A stretch of 64,000 bases of DNA from Farysia itapuensis (Eukaryota; Basidiomycota; Ustilaginomycetes; Ustilaginales; Ustilaginaceae). The translations under genes and the position numbers were made by a program. The DNA is taken from contig JALBYC010000002.1 in NCBI GenBank assembly GCA_023212645.1, forward strand, positions 310,001 through 374,000, given 5' to 3'. The stretch's first letter is position 1; every line of letters begins with the position of its first letter. Below are positions 19,326 to 30,038 of the stretch, piece after piece. The notes under the pieces are model-generated. The model was not told the DNA's origin, searched no databases, and was given only the letters and a program-made list of their open reading frames with translations.

Positions 19326-21108
19326 ATGGTCGCAGAGGTTAGAGCTGTGCAGTACCAAGACAAGATAGGCTCGCCATCACGCAGCGATAAGACGATCAAT
19401 CGCGTCCTCTCCCAGTCTACCCGAGTCCATGTCCTGCGCGACAAGTTCTCCAGCGAGGAAGTGGCGAAGCTGGAGCAACTCGCATTCACTCTAGGCGCAC
19501 AGGTGACAACGTGTCCCACCCCAGCCAACGTGATTGTGACAGCGCTTAAAGCGCCCAAACGGATTGCCAAACACCTTGACAACGCCGACGATGTCATCAC
19601 CCCGCTTGACAAGGAGATGGACACGACAGACGTGTGCATGGAAGCAGCACGAGACTGGTCTAAATTCGTCGTCACACCAGACTGGCTGACTGCAGTGCAG
19701 ATAAAGGGCACACTGGTCGATCCGGAAGACTTTCCAGCCATTCCGCCCAAAGCTTCCTCGCCACCACCACCTGCGCACGCCTCGAAACGCAAACGGTCCC
19801 CTACCCCAACTGAAAGCGTTTCCGCAGGGTCCGTAACCGAGCCCAAGTACGGCTCTGGGCCGACGGAAGATACGAGCGGTAAGCTAGTCTTGGTTCCTCG
19901 ATACCAAAATACCAGATTTGCATGCAAGCGCCCTTCGCCGCTAAAATGTGTCAACCAGGCCCTGGTGGACGAACTGGAGGTGATCCGCAACGAGCGCCGT
20001 TTGACGGGTGACACTTACTCGGAAATGGCCTACATGCGTGCAATCTCGGCGCTGAAAGCATTCCCGTACTACATCCCCTCGGCGCGTGAAGACGCCAGCC
20101 TGCTACAAGTCCGCCTTGGCGAAGTGGAAAAGCTCAAAGGGGTGGGGAAAAAAGTGTTTAGTCTCATCAAGCAGTTCTACTCCCATGACGAGGCGCACAG
20201 ACGCGGCTCGATCATCGAAGCTAAAGTGATCCGGAGGGATAGGGCGGTGTACATTATGAATGCCTTTACCGAGCTGTATGGCATTGGGCCAATTGGAGCT
20301 CGGGAAGCCTACAATCATGGACATCGAACGTTTGCAGACGTGCTCAAAAGGGGCAAGTCGCTATCCACCCATCTTACGCCCAAAGAGTCGCTGCGTATCC
20401 TGCCGGACCTGCGCCGTCCGATACCACGGGAAGAATGCGAGCAGGTTGCGGATTTGATCATGCGGCTGGTCGAGCAACTGCTGCCGCCCGATGTTGAAGT
20501 CAAGCACCAGATCTGCGGAGGCTACCGTCGAGGCAAGCCATTCACCTACGATCTGGACCTCATCATCGGTCACAGCGAGAAGCCGTCCCGAGCACTGCAT
20601 GAGCGCCTGCTGAATGAGATGCAGAGCAAAGGCTTGGTGAGCCACATTGTCAGCATCAGCACGCCAGCTTCACCAGACGCCGATCCAGGTGCCGAAAACG
20701 CATCAACCAGCAAAGGCGAGATCCACGTCGACATTGCCAACATTGTCGTCACCCCTCCCGTCACCAAATCCAACCCCAATCCAGTGCACAGACGGGTTGA
20801 CTTGATCTTCTGCCCGCTCCGCGTCTACGGAGCCACCGTACTCGGTTGGACCGGCAGCATGATTTTCGAGCGCGATCTCCGCCTCTGGGCCAAGAGCAAA
20901 GGCTACAACGTAAGTACTGCGCGGAAAGAACCAACGCATACACCGTGCTGATTGATTGTGCGTGGGGGGCTCTGCTTGACAGTTTTCGTCCGATGGGCTC
21001 ACGAATCTTGCCGAAGAATGTGTGGTGGATACGCCAACGGAACAAAGCATCTTTGACATCCTCGACCTCGAGTTTATACCCCCAGAGTACCGAAATTGCG
21101 ACGCCTAG
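19326..21108 (+). CDS. Family X DNA polymerase with BRCT domain (Pol4 / Pol mu-lambda type), one intron
   Basis: Two exons, 19326-20909 and 20983-21108, with donor GTAAGT and acceptor GACAG, give 569 residues. An N-terminal BRCT-like region (about 35-145) ends in FVVTPDWL. It is followed by the 8-kDa domain, HhH motifs (GVGKKVFSLIKQF; GIGPIGAREAY) and the palm domain. Catalytic aspartates are Asp409 and Asp411 in YDLDLIIG and Asp492 in VDLIFCP. The second exon supplies the family's C-terminus LEFIPPEYRNCDA. Such enzymes fill gaps during non-homologous end joining and base excision repair. Gly507-Trp508 replaces the Tyr-Phe of Pol beta/lambda, which resembles Pol mu/TdT. Without splicing, the frame ends early at 20951. 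Confidence 0.92.
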
Positions 21109-21165
21109 ACACACTCAGCACGTATACCCAGCGGGGAGAAAACCCAGTACTCTATTTGTGCAGGT

Positions 21166-22474
21166 TCACGATACCAAAATGAAGACTGTGGACAGAGCAA
21201 CGGGTCAGCAATCCTGACACCACAGTGCAGATGGGACAACATGGGCCAAACTTACGTAGGAAAAAGACGATAAGGACACCAAAGATCTTGAGCATGAGCC
21301 AACGATTGCTCGAGACACTGGCATAGTATTTGAGCAGTTCACGCTGAGCCCCGCCTACGTTGTCTACGACGTCCATGACGTTGTCGTCGATTCTTTGCAC
21401 TGTCTCGCGCTGTTCGGCCACCATGTGTGCGAGCTGGCTGAAAATCGAGCCGAGTTCGGAAATGGTGCTTTCGATGCTCTCGATAGCGGTGCTGCGCTGC
21501 TGCATGTAGTTGTCCTGGCGGGTTTCCATCATCTGCATCTGCATGAACTGTTCACCCTGTGCGCCGCCGGCTCCGCTGGGGGAAGAGCCCATGTCGAGGG
21601 CGAGAAAGTCGCCGTCTGCCTTGCTCTTGGCTTTCGGATCGTAGTTGTCGTTCTGCTGCGAATTTGGGTTGAGTGGAGACTGCCCTGGACCTGTCCGATG
21701 TGCCATGGCTGACCCAGAACGGGATGGATTGTATAATGGGGAATCTGTACCATCACCAGCGAGTTTGGATCGCGAACGAAGAACTGCGTTAGTCAGCCTC
21801 AACGCACACACACACAACGCTTGCCACTGCAAAAGATACATACCAGAGTTCTCGCCAGGTGCGAGGCCCGCTGCTGAATTGGAAAACATAAACTGCTCGG
21901 TTCGGTCTTTGCTTGCCTTCATGTTTTGCGTCCGCACTTCCAGAATGTCCTGGAACGAGGTCGTCGCTCCCGCCAGTGTTGTTTGCAGCAATGTGACGAC
22001 ATTGCCTCTGTGTTCTTCTGCTCGATCCGCGGCCTTACCAGACCGTTGGGCCTTGTTGAAAGCCTGCAGATCACCCAGCTGCTTGTTGATGGCAGCAATG
22101 TCATGCTTGATGATATATGTTAGCTCCGAGATCTCCACGGGTCTGTCGTCAAACAGTGTCTTGCGTCGAGCGACTAAGAAGCAGCCACCAATCAGGTCAG
22201 CAAGGATACATTAGCGGGAAAGAGAGGGGGGTAGAGACTTACGTTGTGCTAAGCGTTGGAGCTTCCCTGTTGTGCTGGCAATGTCTTTGCTGATGGCTTG
22301 CGCTCTTCTTGCGAACTCGCCCTTGGGTGTTGTAGCTGCTGCTTTGCCGTCGAGTAACTTTTGCTTGGCTGCCGGCTGTGTTGAGCGCGAGGCTATGGAT
22401 TCCACCAGGCCGTGGAACTCAGATGTACGGTCTTTGACCGAGTGGCCGTAGTAGGATGTTGGTGTATACGACAT
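21166..22474 (-). CDS. SED5: Golgi syntaxin SED5 (syntaxin-5), three introns
   Basis: The Qa-SNARE for ER-Golgi and intra-Golgi fusion. I assemble four exons on the minus strand: 22474-22243, 22173-21844, 21783-21256 and 21185-21166, giving 369 residues. The introns (69, 60 and 70 nt) start GTAAGT or GTATGT and end in CTTAG, CGCAG and CACAG. The spliced protein begins MSYTPTSYYGHSVKDRTSEF, has the Habc segment RRKTLFDDRPVEISELTYIIK, a SNARE helix (STISELGSIFSQLAHMV then ERVQRIDDN-like sequence) and a single C-terminal membrane anchor. The last 20-nt exon encodes only the end of that anchor (LFILVS). It converges on the polymerase X gene with a 57-bp gap. Confidence 0.93.
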
Positions 22475-22631
22475 GCTGCGGTGTTGAAAGGGATGATGAT
22501 GATATGACGGAGGTGGTGGATGGTGCTTTCCACGTCGACTGTCTGTGCGAATCCCACGAATATCTTCAATTAAATATCGATTTTATTGCGTCAATTATCG
22601 CCGAATTCTTGGTTGGACGACAGCGACGACA

Positions 22632-24005
22632 ATGACGGAGGAGCGATCGAGGTCCAGACCAGCGCATCCAGCTGCACCCACGGCGCAAGGGTCTACAGAT
22701 CCGCGCGTCTATCTCGACCAGGTTTCACGTCGCTGGAGGTACGAAGACGATCAAGGCGACGAGTGGGAGTGGCAGCCTGTTACACGGCGTAAACCAGACT
22801 CCACGGAGGAGCAAGAAGAAGAAGATGGCGCTTCGACCAGCGCAGCCGCTTCGTCGTCATCATCAGCGAAGGATACCTCAGGAATCTGGGTTGCCGTGCT
22901 GGACGATGAGCTGATATCAGAACAGCAACAGGCCTACTCCGTCGCCGGAGTGGATGAGGCAGCACCTGTACTACGTCGACCAAAGAAACGCTCAGCAGCA
23001 GCAGCAGTGGCGGCGGAACCGTCCGCTGAATCGAGCTCAACCTTACCGCCATCCAAACGTCCCAAACCAGTGACATCCCTGTACGTGACCGGTCTGCCCC
23101 TCGATAGCACGGCCGACGAGATAGCCACAGTCTTCTCGCGCTACGGCCTGCTGCTCGAAGACGACGAAGGCAAGCCGCGAATCAAGATGTACTACGACGA
23201 CAAGACGAGCATGTTTCGCGGCGAAGCTCTCGTCGTCTACTTCAAGCCCGAGAGTGTAGACTTAGCGATTAAGATGCTCGATGATACCCATTTGCGTGCA
23301 GCGCTCGGCCAGACTTCTGGCCCAAGTATGCGTGTTCAACGCGCGGAATTCCCAGTCGCTAACCCACCACCCAAAGCGAATTCCCAAGCTCAAACAAGCA
23401 GCTCACAAGCTGAGCAGAACAATTCAACTCCCAGTCAAGGGAACAAGCGTAATCTTACCGACCAAGAGAGGAAGAAGATCCAGCGTCGCGTCGCCCGCAT
23501 GGAGGATAAGCTCGCCGACTGGAGAGATTCAGACTCGGAAGCTGAGGACGAAAGCGTTCGTCGAGCGTCACACATCCAAGGGCGATCCGACGTCTCCGCC
23601 CAGTCCAATACCGGTCGTACCGTCGTCCTAACCAAGATGTTTACCTTGTTCGAGCTCGAGGAAGATCCGACACTGCTGCTCGATCTGAAGGAAGAAGTCC
23701 GCGAGGAGTGCTCCTCCACAATCGGGCCTGTTACCAACGTTGTACTGTGGGACAAAGAGCCGGAGGGTATTATGACTGTCAGGTTCACCACGCCCGAGCA
23801 TGCGCGTCGATGCGTGGAGAAGATGAAGGGTCGGTTCTTCGCCGCCCGCACTATTGACGCATTCATCATCACCTCCAAACCCCGTTTCCGCCGCACGACG
23901 GGGCACGATGACGCCGACAATGACGAAGACAACGACGCACCCGATGGGAACAACGACCTGCAACGACGACAGGATCAGTTCGGAGCCTGGCTCGAAACCA
24001 AGTAG
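22632..24005 (+). CDS. CUS2: Tat-SF1/CUS2-like splicing factor with two RRMs
   Basis: Start chosen at position 22632 because the 29 upstream in-frame codons look like 5' UTR. The protein has 457 residues. RRM1 (about 148-232) starts TSLYVTGLPLDSTADEI. RRM2 (about 329-425) starts RTVVLTKMFTLFELEEDP, the hallmark UHM-type domain of Tat-SF1/Cus2, and contains IMTVRFTTPEHARRCVEKM. The family assists U2 snRNP folding and binds SF3B1 before the first splicing steps. An acidic and Ser-rich stretch occupies about 60-85 and the C-terminus is Asp/Asn-rich. It shares a 157-bp divergent promoter with SED5. Confidence 0.88.
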   Translation: MTEERSRSRPAHPAAPTAQGSTDPRVYLDQVSRRWRYEDDQGDEWEWQPVTRRKPDSTEEQEEEDGASTSAAASSSSSAKDTSGIWVAVLDDELISEQQQAYSVAGVDEAAPVLRRPKKRSAAAAVAAEPSAESSSTLPPSKRPKPVTSLYVTGLPLDSTADEIATVFSRYGLLLEDDEGKPRIKMYYDDKTSMFRGEALVVYFKPESVDLAIKMLDDTHLRAALGQTSGPSMRVQRAEFPVANPPPKANSQAQTSSSQAEQNNSTPSQGNKRNLTDQERKKIQRRVARMEDKLADWRDSDSEAEDESVRRASHIQGRSDVSAQSNTGRTVVLTKMFTLFELEEDPTLLLDLKEEVREECSSTIGPVTNVVLWDKEPEGIMTVRFTTPEHARRCVEKMKGRFFAARTIDAFIITSKPRFRRTTGHDDADNDEDNDAPDGNNDLQRRQDQFGAWLETK

Positions 24006-24302
24006 ATCCTCAGCTTGTCACCCTCACAAATGGAGGCAGCAGGAACAAACACAGTACAATGATGCGCATCCGTATTAGAGTAAAGACATTGTATGGCATC
24101 GGCGTGTGTGGTGCGTAAGAAACAATGATGATGTGTATCAGAGATGAGAACGGGGAACAATCCATTAGAGTAGTCATCCACGTCCGAAAATTGTGAAAGA
24201 GAGAGAGACAGTACATGGAAGAAAGAGCAATTGTCCGGAAGGGTGGGTGTTTCAGCACCTCGAAAAGGAGTGCGAGTGCTGAGATGGGGTTGAAACCGCG
24301 CG

Positions 24303-26668
24303 CTAGCGCGAGTGCATGGGCTCGTCGTCGTCCTGAGTGTGGTCATTGCCGTAGCCAGCATCAGCCATTGCGTCGTTGACTTCCATCCTGCTCATGCCAA
24401 GACTGGCGCCAGCAAGACCAAAGCCGTTCGAACTTCGTCGACCGCCGAAACTGCCAGCAACACTGCCGTCGTACGTCCCGCTGTAGCTGAAGCCGCGGAA
24501 CTTTTCCTGTACACTCTGGGTCAGCAGCTGATCGTCATCGTCGTCCTGCCCAGTCTTGGCCTTGCTAATCGCCATGCCTTTGCCATTCGCTGCGCCGCTT
24601 TGCTCCGCCAACAGATCGCCATTGTTGAGAGCCTCCGCGACCGACGATCCTTCAAAGCCGGGAATCACGGCAACATCTTTGAGGTCCGTGTCGGTAAATT
24701 CGGGGTCAAAGTTGGCCACACTCTCATCAGAGTCGACGAGAGGCTTGAAAGGAGGGGTGATTTGCTTCTTGGCAAGCGCATCAAATTCAATGTCCTTGAA
24801 GAATGGATGCTCCTTGAGATCCTGAGCACCTCGCGCAGAACCTAGACGGTGTCGTGGATTTCTGTTCAGCAGGCCCTTGACGAATTGTTTGCCGTCATCG
24901 CCAATAGCGCCACGGGGAAACTTGATCTTGCCAAAGCAGATGTTCCGGTACATCTGCTGCGTGTCTTCGGCGTAAAAGGGTGACCAGCCGCAGCACATTT
25001 CGAAGAGGAGCACACCAAGCGACCAGAAGTCAACCAGCTTTGAGTAGCCAGACTCGTCAAGCAGCACTTCAGGCGCAAGGTACTCTGTAGTTCCACAGAA
25101 CGTGTTGGTAAGTTGACCAGCTCCAAGATCCGGCTTGCTCAGGCCAAAATCGCAGAGAGCAACGTGTCCTGTTGCGTCTAGCAGGATGTTCTCCGGCTTC
25201 AAGTCACGGTAGACAATGTTGTACTTGTGCAGATGCTCGAGAGCCAAGACAAGCTCGGCGATGTAGAAGCGAGCACGCTCTTCGGTGAACCGCCCTTCTC
25301 TTTGCAGATGCCAAAACAGCTCGCCTCCCGACTTGTAGTCAGTGACAAAGTACAATTCAGCCGCGCTCTGAAACGAAAACTTGAGACCGACCAAGAAGGG
25401 GCAGTCGAGCGATTTTTCCAAAATCTTGCGCTCTCCCATGGTGTGAATGACCTCTTTCTTGAGGGCAATTTCGCGCTTCGACAGAACTTTCATCGCGTAG
25501 ATACGTTTGGTGTCTCTCTTGCGGACCTGGAAGACTCGGCCAAAGGTGCCTCTTCCAATGAGCTTGAGATACTCAAAGTCGTTGGGGGTCAACTTCTTCT
25601 GCGGCATTTTCTCGTAACACACCTGCACGCGGATCTCGCCCCGATGGTGCTCGACGCCGTCCTTATCTTCGCGAGTGGAAAGAGGATACCACTGATCGCT
25701 GCTCATCTTGTGCACGAGACGAGGTTTGATCTCTCGAATGCCCAAGAATCCTTCGTCTTCAGCCTCTCTATCGTAAACACTGATGTAAATAGGCTGCGAA
25801 TCCTGTGTCACGTCAAAAGTGACTTCGTGTTTCCAGACCGGATTGTGATTCTGACCTGTGCGGCCTGACATGGCATCTGAAGGTGTCACAGTTTTTGCGC
25901 GACTTCGACCCGAGTCTGCTGCTGTGGAGCGAGGCTGAGCGACACCTTTAGCCTCTTCGCCGAATTCGTCGATGGGCTCTCTGCCGATGAATTCATTCTT
26001 GTCGAACTGCACCACTGCATAGGGTCTAGCGTTGGGCCCGCTCACCGCTAGATTCCGACCGGCGACGATCTTGATGGTGAGATGACCACGAGGCGCGTTG
26101 GTATCTCGGGTTTTGTGGGTAGGGGCAGGTGTGGGAGACGAGGTGGAATCTGTAGACATGGCTGAATCGGTGGACGTGTTGGGTGCTGCGGTGGTAGAGT
26201 CGGGTGCGATTGCAGGGGCATGCGTCTGCTCGTCCTTGTTCTTGAGCGGAGGTAGCTTCATGGTGAAGTCTGGGTCTGTTCGGGAGATGGAGGTGGTGGG
26301 GATGGCGGCGTGAGAAGTAATGCCACCAGGAGTACGCAATCCGGGTGTCTGATCGCCGGACCCATGAACACCGGGAATGGAGCTCAAAGAAGAGCGAGAT
26401 GGCTGCTTGGTCATGGCAGGTGGCTGCATTGTGTCAAACGGATTTCGCTCCTGCCCATTGGAATGCGAACTGGAAGCCTTGGGTGTAGTCTGCAATAGGA
26501 ACATGAAGATGGGTCAGCTACGGCTGAGCAGAGGAGCGCAAATGTTGCTGCAAGCTATTGCGCTTTTCACCTGACACTGCAGGCAGCAATTTCGTAGAAG
26601 TGAAAGTGCGTACTTACCTGATCTGCAGGCCCAGTGGGCCACAAGCCGCGTAACATGTGGGACGCCAT
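24303..26668 (-). CDS. SCH9: AGC protein kinase SCH9 with C2 domain, one intron
   Basis: Exon 1 is 26668-26618 (MASHMLRGLWPTGPADQ) and exon 2 is 26489-24303. The intron of 128 nt has donor GTAAGT and acceptor TTGCAG. The spliced protein has 745 residues: a Ser/Thr-rich N-terminus, a C2 domain (about 151-312, GHLTIKIVAGRNL) and the kinase domain. Glycine loop IGRGTFGRV is at about 328-336, catalytic YRDLKPEN near 445, DFG near 464 and activation loop NTFCGTTEYLAPE near 478. The AGC tail ends in a hydrophobic motif FRGFSYSG, the site that TORC1 phosphorylates in yeast Sch9. The motifs GGELFWHLQREGRF and FEMCCGWSPFYAED are specific to Sch9 rather than Ypk1. Role: nutrient and growth signalling. 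Confidence 0.94.
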
Positions 26669-27452
26669 GTCTAGAGTCGCTTGGCGCTACTTGTGCGGTT
26701 GCTGTGGATTGTAAGCGCGAGCGATGACTTAAGCTCAATATGAGCGAGGACGACGCCGTCCGATCCAACGAGCTGAGTTGAAGACAACGGTTGTGACACG
26801 GTGAGCAGAGTATTGACTCTGATAGAGATGCACGAATAGCCAGAGAGCAACTCTTTGCACACCAAAGAGAGCTGTGAGGCTAAGTACAGCACAAAAGACG
26901 AGTGCTGATGGTGGATGCAGAAAGGAAATGCACAAAGTCGCCATCGCACTTCATTCGACCTTTGGTGGGCCGACTCATCCATTTTTCATCGTCACAGTCA
27001 CCGCTCGGCGAAATAAATTGACACAGACTCGATTTTACAGCCTCGACAAACCTCGTCCTACAACCGCAACGGACGCAACTATTTTTTGAAGCGTTGTGAG
27101 CGTTGCAGCTGACACGCACATCAGTCAACATAACCCTCTGCGATAGTGATCCACCGTGTTCGTACCCTTGCAGCTTGTGCAATCAGTGCGTCGGCAACGA
27201 AAGCCAGATCTGGGGCTGCACAGGCCACGTACCGGGGCGGAGTTAAATTGGGGATTTTTGTTAGGGCAGCAATGTTGCGATTCTCGCGCGCCAATAAACC
27301 AATTTCTTCGCTGCCGCCGCTGACAGCCGTTTGTTGTGCTGCCACGACCGCAGTCATCAGATTGAGTGACATACACCTTACACCGCGTCTCGCTGGACGC
27401 ATTCTCAGCTTGCAGCTCTCCTTTCTGCAGTCACGTTCCCACGCTCCCGATA
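26669..27452. other. Divergent promoter between SCH9 and the RGG-motif gene
   Basis: About 780 bp between two divergent starts. Scattered short frames show no conserved protein character. An AT-rich patch lies at about 27075-27090. Long upstream regions are usual for regulated signalling genes. Confidence 0.5.
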
Positions 27453-29189
27453 ATGGCGGCACGTAACGTAGCAGAAGCTTCGGATAAGCCGGTTCGCAGA
27501 ACTGTGCCTGGAGCTGCTCCTCCCTCTACTGCTGCCGCCAAGCCCAAAAAGAAAAAGGGCGGCAACAGTACGACTAAGAAGGAAGAGCCGGTTCAAGTCA
27601 CGGATGCTACCTCGGCTGCGCTCCTCACCAAAGCTCCTGAAAATCCGGACAATGTTGCCAGTGGCCTCAAAGTGACCGGCAAAGACCTCGCGGAACAGGC
27701 CGAAAAGCAGACGGCTATCGCTACCGTCGAGATTCTCAAAGATGCAGAGAAGAACGGAACCGTGCTGAAACCGTCGACGCCAGCTCAATCGGTGATCGCA
27801 CAGCAAATCGAGAAGATCAAGACAGGTACAAGCACCTCTCAGGGGCAGATCCAGGAGCTCGAACAACTGTTTGACGCTGTGCAAAAGGCCGAGGAAGCTA
27901 ACACAAAAACTGCGCAGAGCAGTACCGACAAGAAGGACGAGGGCCCATCCTCGAAAGCACAGCTTGTCCTGTTGCTCCAATTCCTCCATCTCTTTAATCT
28001 TTTTCACCCCAACCCGGCCAATCCTCCGTCTTTCGCCCCCTCGCAGGTGATTCCGCCAGCTTTGCAAATGTCTACTGGTCAACAAGTGGCATCTTTGGGC
28101 AAGCTGTTCGATCAGCTGGCCAACGGGCCGCTTGAAGGAGGCGGAGGTGACGCCCTAGAAATTCTGGCCAATATTGAGTCAGGCTCGGATAAGGAGGTGC
28201 TACCCGACGTGACTTTTGACACAGTGCGAAGTATGATTCTCAAACTCACCGCCCCTCCTGCCGAGGCGGCACAAGACCACTTGTCACCAGAGGTAGGCTT
28301 GGACGGTCCCATGAAAGGTTTCATCACTGCAGCTGCTTCGCCATCGGCAGGGCAGCCACCCGTCTCCTTTATTCAGGAAAGCGAACTGATCGATCAAACT
28401 GTTCAAGAGCCCGAGGGCGGACAACCCGACACAGTTCCTACAAGCGGATCAGGTCCGACGGCCAAAGGCGCATCCGGCGGAACAGGTACTGTCCCCGGCT
28501 CGGAAGCTTCGACAACTAGGGCAGACGGCTCGGCTGCTGCTCAAGTAGCAGAGCCAGTGAACACGACCGAGCTCAACCCTTCTGCACCCGCTAAGCCTGA
28601 GGCAAAGTTGAATTGGGCCGACGTAGCAGAAGAGGACGATGACGATCTTGGTGAAGCACCCGTCTTTGAACCTATGTCCTCCACTGCCACTCCCACCTCT
28701 GCCACTCCTGCATCTGCCACCCCCGCATCCGCCACTCCAGCCTCGGTCACCCCAACGCAAGCATGGTCTGGCAACAAAACCAATCCTTCCGTCGCTCCCG
28801 TATCTGCTCCTACCATCTCTAGTCCCACTGCGGCTGCGACTACGAGTGGTCCCTCAATAAACCAGCCAAAGGAAAAGAAGCCCAAATCAAGCAACGGACA
28901 AGCAGCAAATGGGAAAACCCCAACTCGGAACGGCAGCGGTTCAGCACCTGAGCCCAAGCCCATGGCCAAAGGTCAGCCCAAAATTGACGATGATGGATTC
29001 ATTGTGCAGGAAAGTAAGCGAACACGCTACCTGCAGCAAAAACAGCAACAGCAGCAGCAGCAAAACCGTGGTGGAGGACGTGGTGGTGCTCGTATGGGTG
29101 CAAGTGGTAATCGCGGCGGAGGAGCACGTCAAAGCGGCACACACCGCCCCCCTGCACGAGGTGCTCAAGGCGCAGACGCGCGATCGTGA
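27453..29189 (+). CDS. Low-complexity RGG/polyQ protein, possible RNA-binding protein
   Basis: I choose Met at 27453 (MAARNVAEAS) because the 29 upstream codons look untranslated. The 578 residues are Ala/Ser/Pro/Thr-rich with a Lys cluster (KPKKKKGG) near the N-terminus. There is a helical region around 75-145 and a five-residue Ser-Ala-Thr-Pro-Ala repeat near 410-435. A seven-Gln run is followed by an RGG-type tail (GGGRGGARMG). RGG tails commonly bind RNA or partner proteins, so a role in mRNA metabolism is plausible but not shown. The hydrophobic stretch LVLLLQFLHLFNLF before a pyrimidine-rich CGCAG (about 28046) could be an unrecognised intron. I cannot name a family. Confidence 0.6.
   Translation: MAARNVAEASDKPVRRTVPGAAPPSTAAAKPKKKKGGNSTTKKEEPVQVTDATSAALLTKAPENPDNVASGLKVTGKDLAEQAEKQTAIATVEILKDAEKNGTVLKPSTPAQSVIAQQIEKIKTGTSTSQGQIQELEQLFDAVQKAEEANTKTAQSSTDKKDEGPSSKAQLVLLLQFLHLFNLFHPNPANPPSFAPSQVIPPALQMSTGQQVASLGKLFDQLANGPLEGGGGDALEILANIESGSDKEVLPDVTFDTVRSMILKLTAPPAEAAQDHLSPEVGLDGPMKGFITAAASPSAGQPPVSFIQESELIDQTVQEPEGGQPDTVPTSGSGPTAKGASGGTGTVPGSEASTTRADGSAAAQVAEPVNTTELNPSAPAKPEAKLNWADVAEEDDDDLGEAPVFEPMSSTATPTSATPASATPASATPASVTPTQAWSGNKTNPSVAPVSAPTISSPTAAATTSGPSINQPKEKKPKSSNGQAANGKTPTRNGSGSAPEPKPMAKGQPKIDDDGFIVQESKRTRYLQQKQQQQQQQNRGGGRGGARMGASGNRGGGARQSGTHRPPARGAQGADARS
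28681..28755 (+). repeat. 15-bp minisatellite (Ser-Ala-Thr-Pro-Ala)
   Basis: About five imperfect copies of a 15-bp unit encode Ser-Ala-Thr-Pro-Ala. They form a flexible linker in the RGG-motif protein and could vary in number between strains. Confidence 0.75.
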
Positions 29190-29238
29190 TTGCGGAACAA
29201 CATTTCCCAGTTAGCATTTCTGTAACGCTCAAGTGCAT

Positions 29239-29880
29239 TCAAGCTCCCCATTTCTTGGCCTCCATGCCTTGTGGTGCGATTGTTTCTACTTTGCCCTGAC
29301 CCACTTTGGACCAGTCTGTGCTGAGACTTGTGCCGCCGCTTTCTTGGTAGCTCTTTAGCATGGCGCGTTTTGTGTCTTCGTTCGCGTCTGCGTATATTCT
29401 TTTGAAAAAGTCGTTGATATCAGCTTCTGCTTTGGAGGAGTCACCGTCCTCGGCATCAGGGTTGAAAGAATCCCACTTTGATTTGGATCGCGAAGATTGC
29501 GAAGCAGAAGGCTGTGCTGTTGAAGACGACGAGGTTGCAGAGTAGCTCGGAGTGGCGGCTGAAGTGACGGCGTCGCCTGTAGCTTCCAGCTTGCTCCACT
29601 GTTGGCCTGGATGAGCCTTGTGCAGCGTGACATCAACCTTGCTGGACAAAACCTTGTAGGAGGAGCTACTGGTGTCGACCGCAGAGAACAACGGGTCAAT
29701 GACGAGGACGTGCTCAGCCCCAGTCACAACAGAATGGGCCTTGACGTGCAGCGAGCGTTCGCCGATGTCAATCGCAAGATCCTCCTGTCTGGCTTGCTTG
29801 ATAAAGATGGAGACATTTACGACAGTCTCTGTCTGATAAAAGTCATAGCGAGGCTGAGCTGCTGTGCTTGCAGTCGCCAT
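29239..29880 (-). CDS. SGT1: SGT1-like co-chaperone (CS and SGS domains, no TPR)
   Basis: I choose Met at 29880 (MATASTAAQPRYDFYQTETV); the longer frame adds 43 codons of untranslated look. The 213 residues comprise a CS domain (about 11-95, RYDFYQTETVVNVSIFIK to SKVDVTLHKAHPGQQW) and an SGS domain at the C-terminus (KWDSFNPDAEDGD, DINDFFKRIYADANEDTKRAMLKSYQESGGTSLSTDW). SGT1 binds HSP90 through CS and client or SKP1-linked complexes elsewhere, acting in kinetochore and SCF assembly. Yeast SGT1 also has an N-terminal TPR domain, which is absent here. It shares a 158-bp divergent promoter with ALG8 and converges on the RGG gene with a 49-bp gap. Confidence 0.9.
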   Translation of the reverse strand: MATASTAAQPRYDFYQTETVVNVSIFIKQARQEDLAIDIGERSLHVKAHSVVTGAEHVLVIDPLFSAVDTSSSSYKVLSSKVDVTLHKAHPGQQWSKLEATGDAVTSAATPSYSATSSSSTAQPSASQSSRSKSKWDSFNPDAEDGDSSKAEADINDFFKRIYADANEDTKRAMLKSYQESGGTSLSTDWSKVGQGKVETIAPQGMEAKKWGA

Positions 29881-30038
29881 TTTGATGGTGTGGATCGTGT
29901 GGAGAAGTTGAGAAGAATCCAGAAATTGCGGCCAGAAATCGTGTTCACGAAGGCCGTGCGCAACTAACACCTTTCTACTCGCGTTGCGATCACGCAGACC
30001 AAGTACCACGATAGGACGTCGTTACAGTCGAAAGCAGA

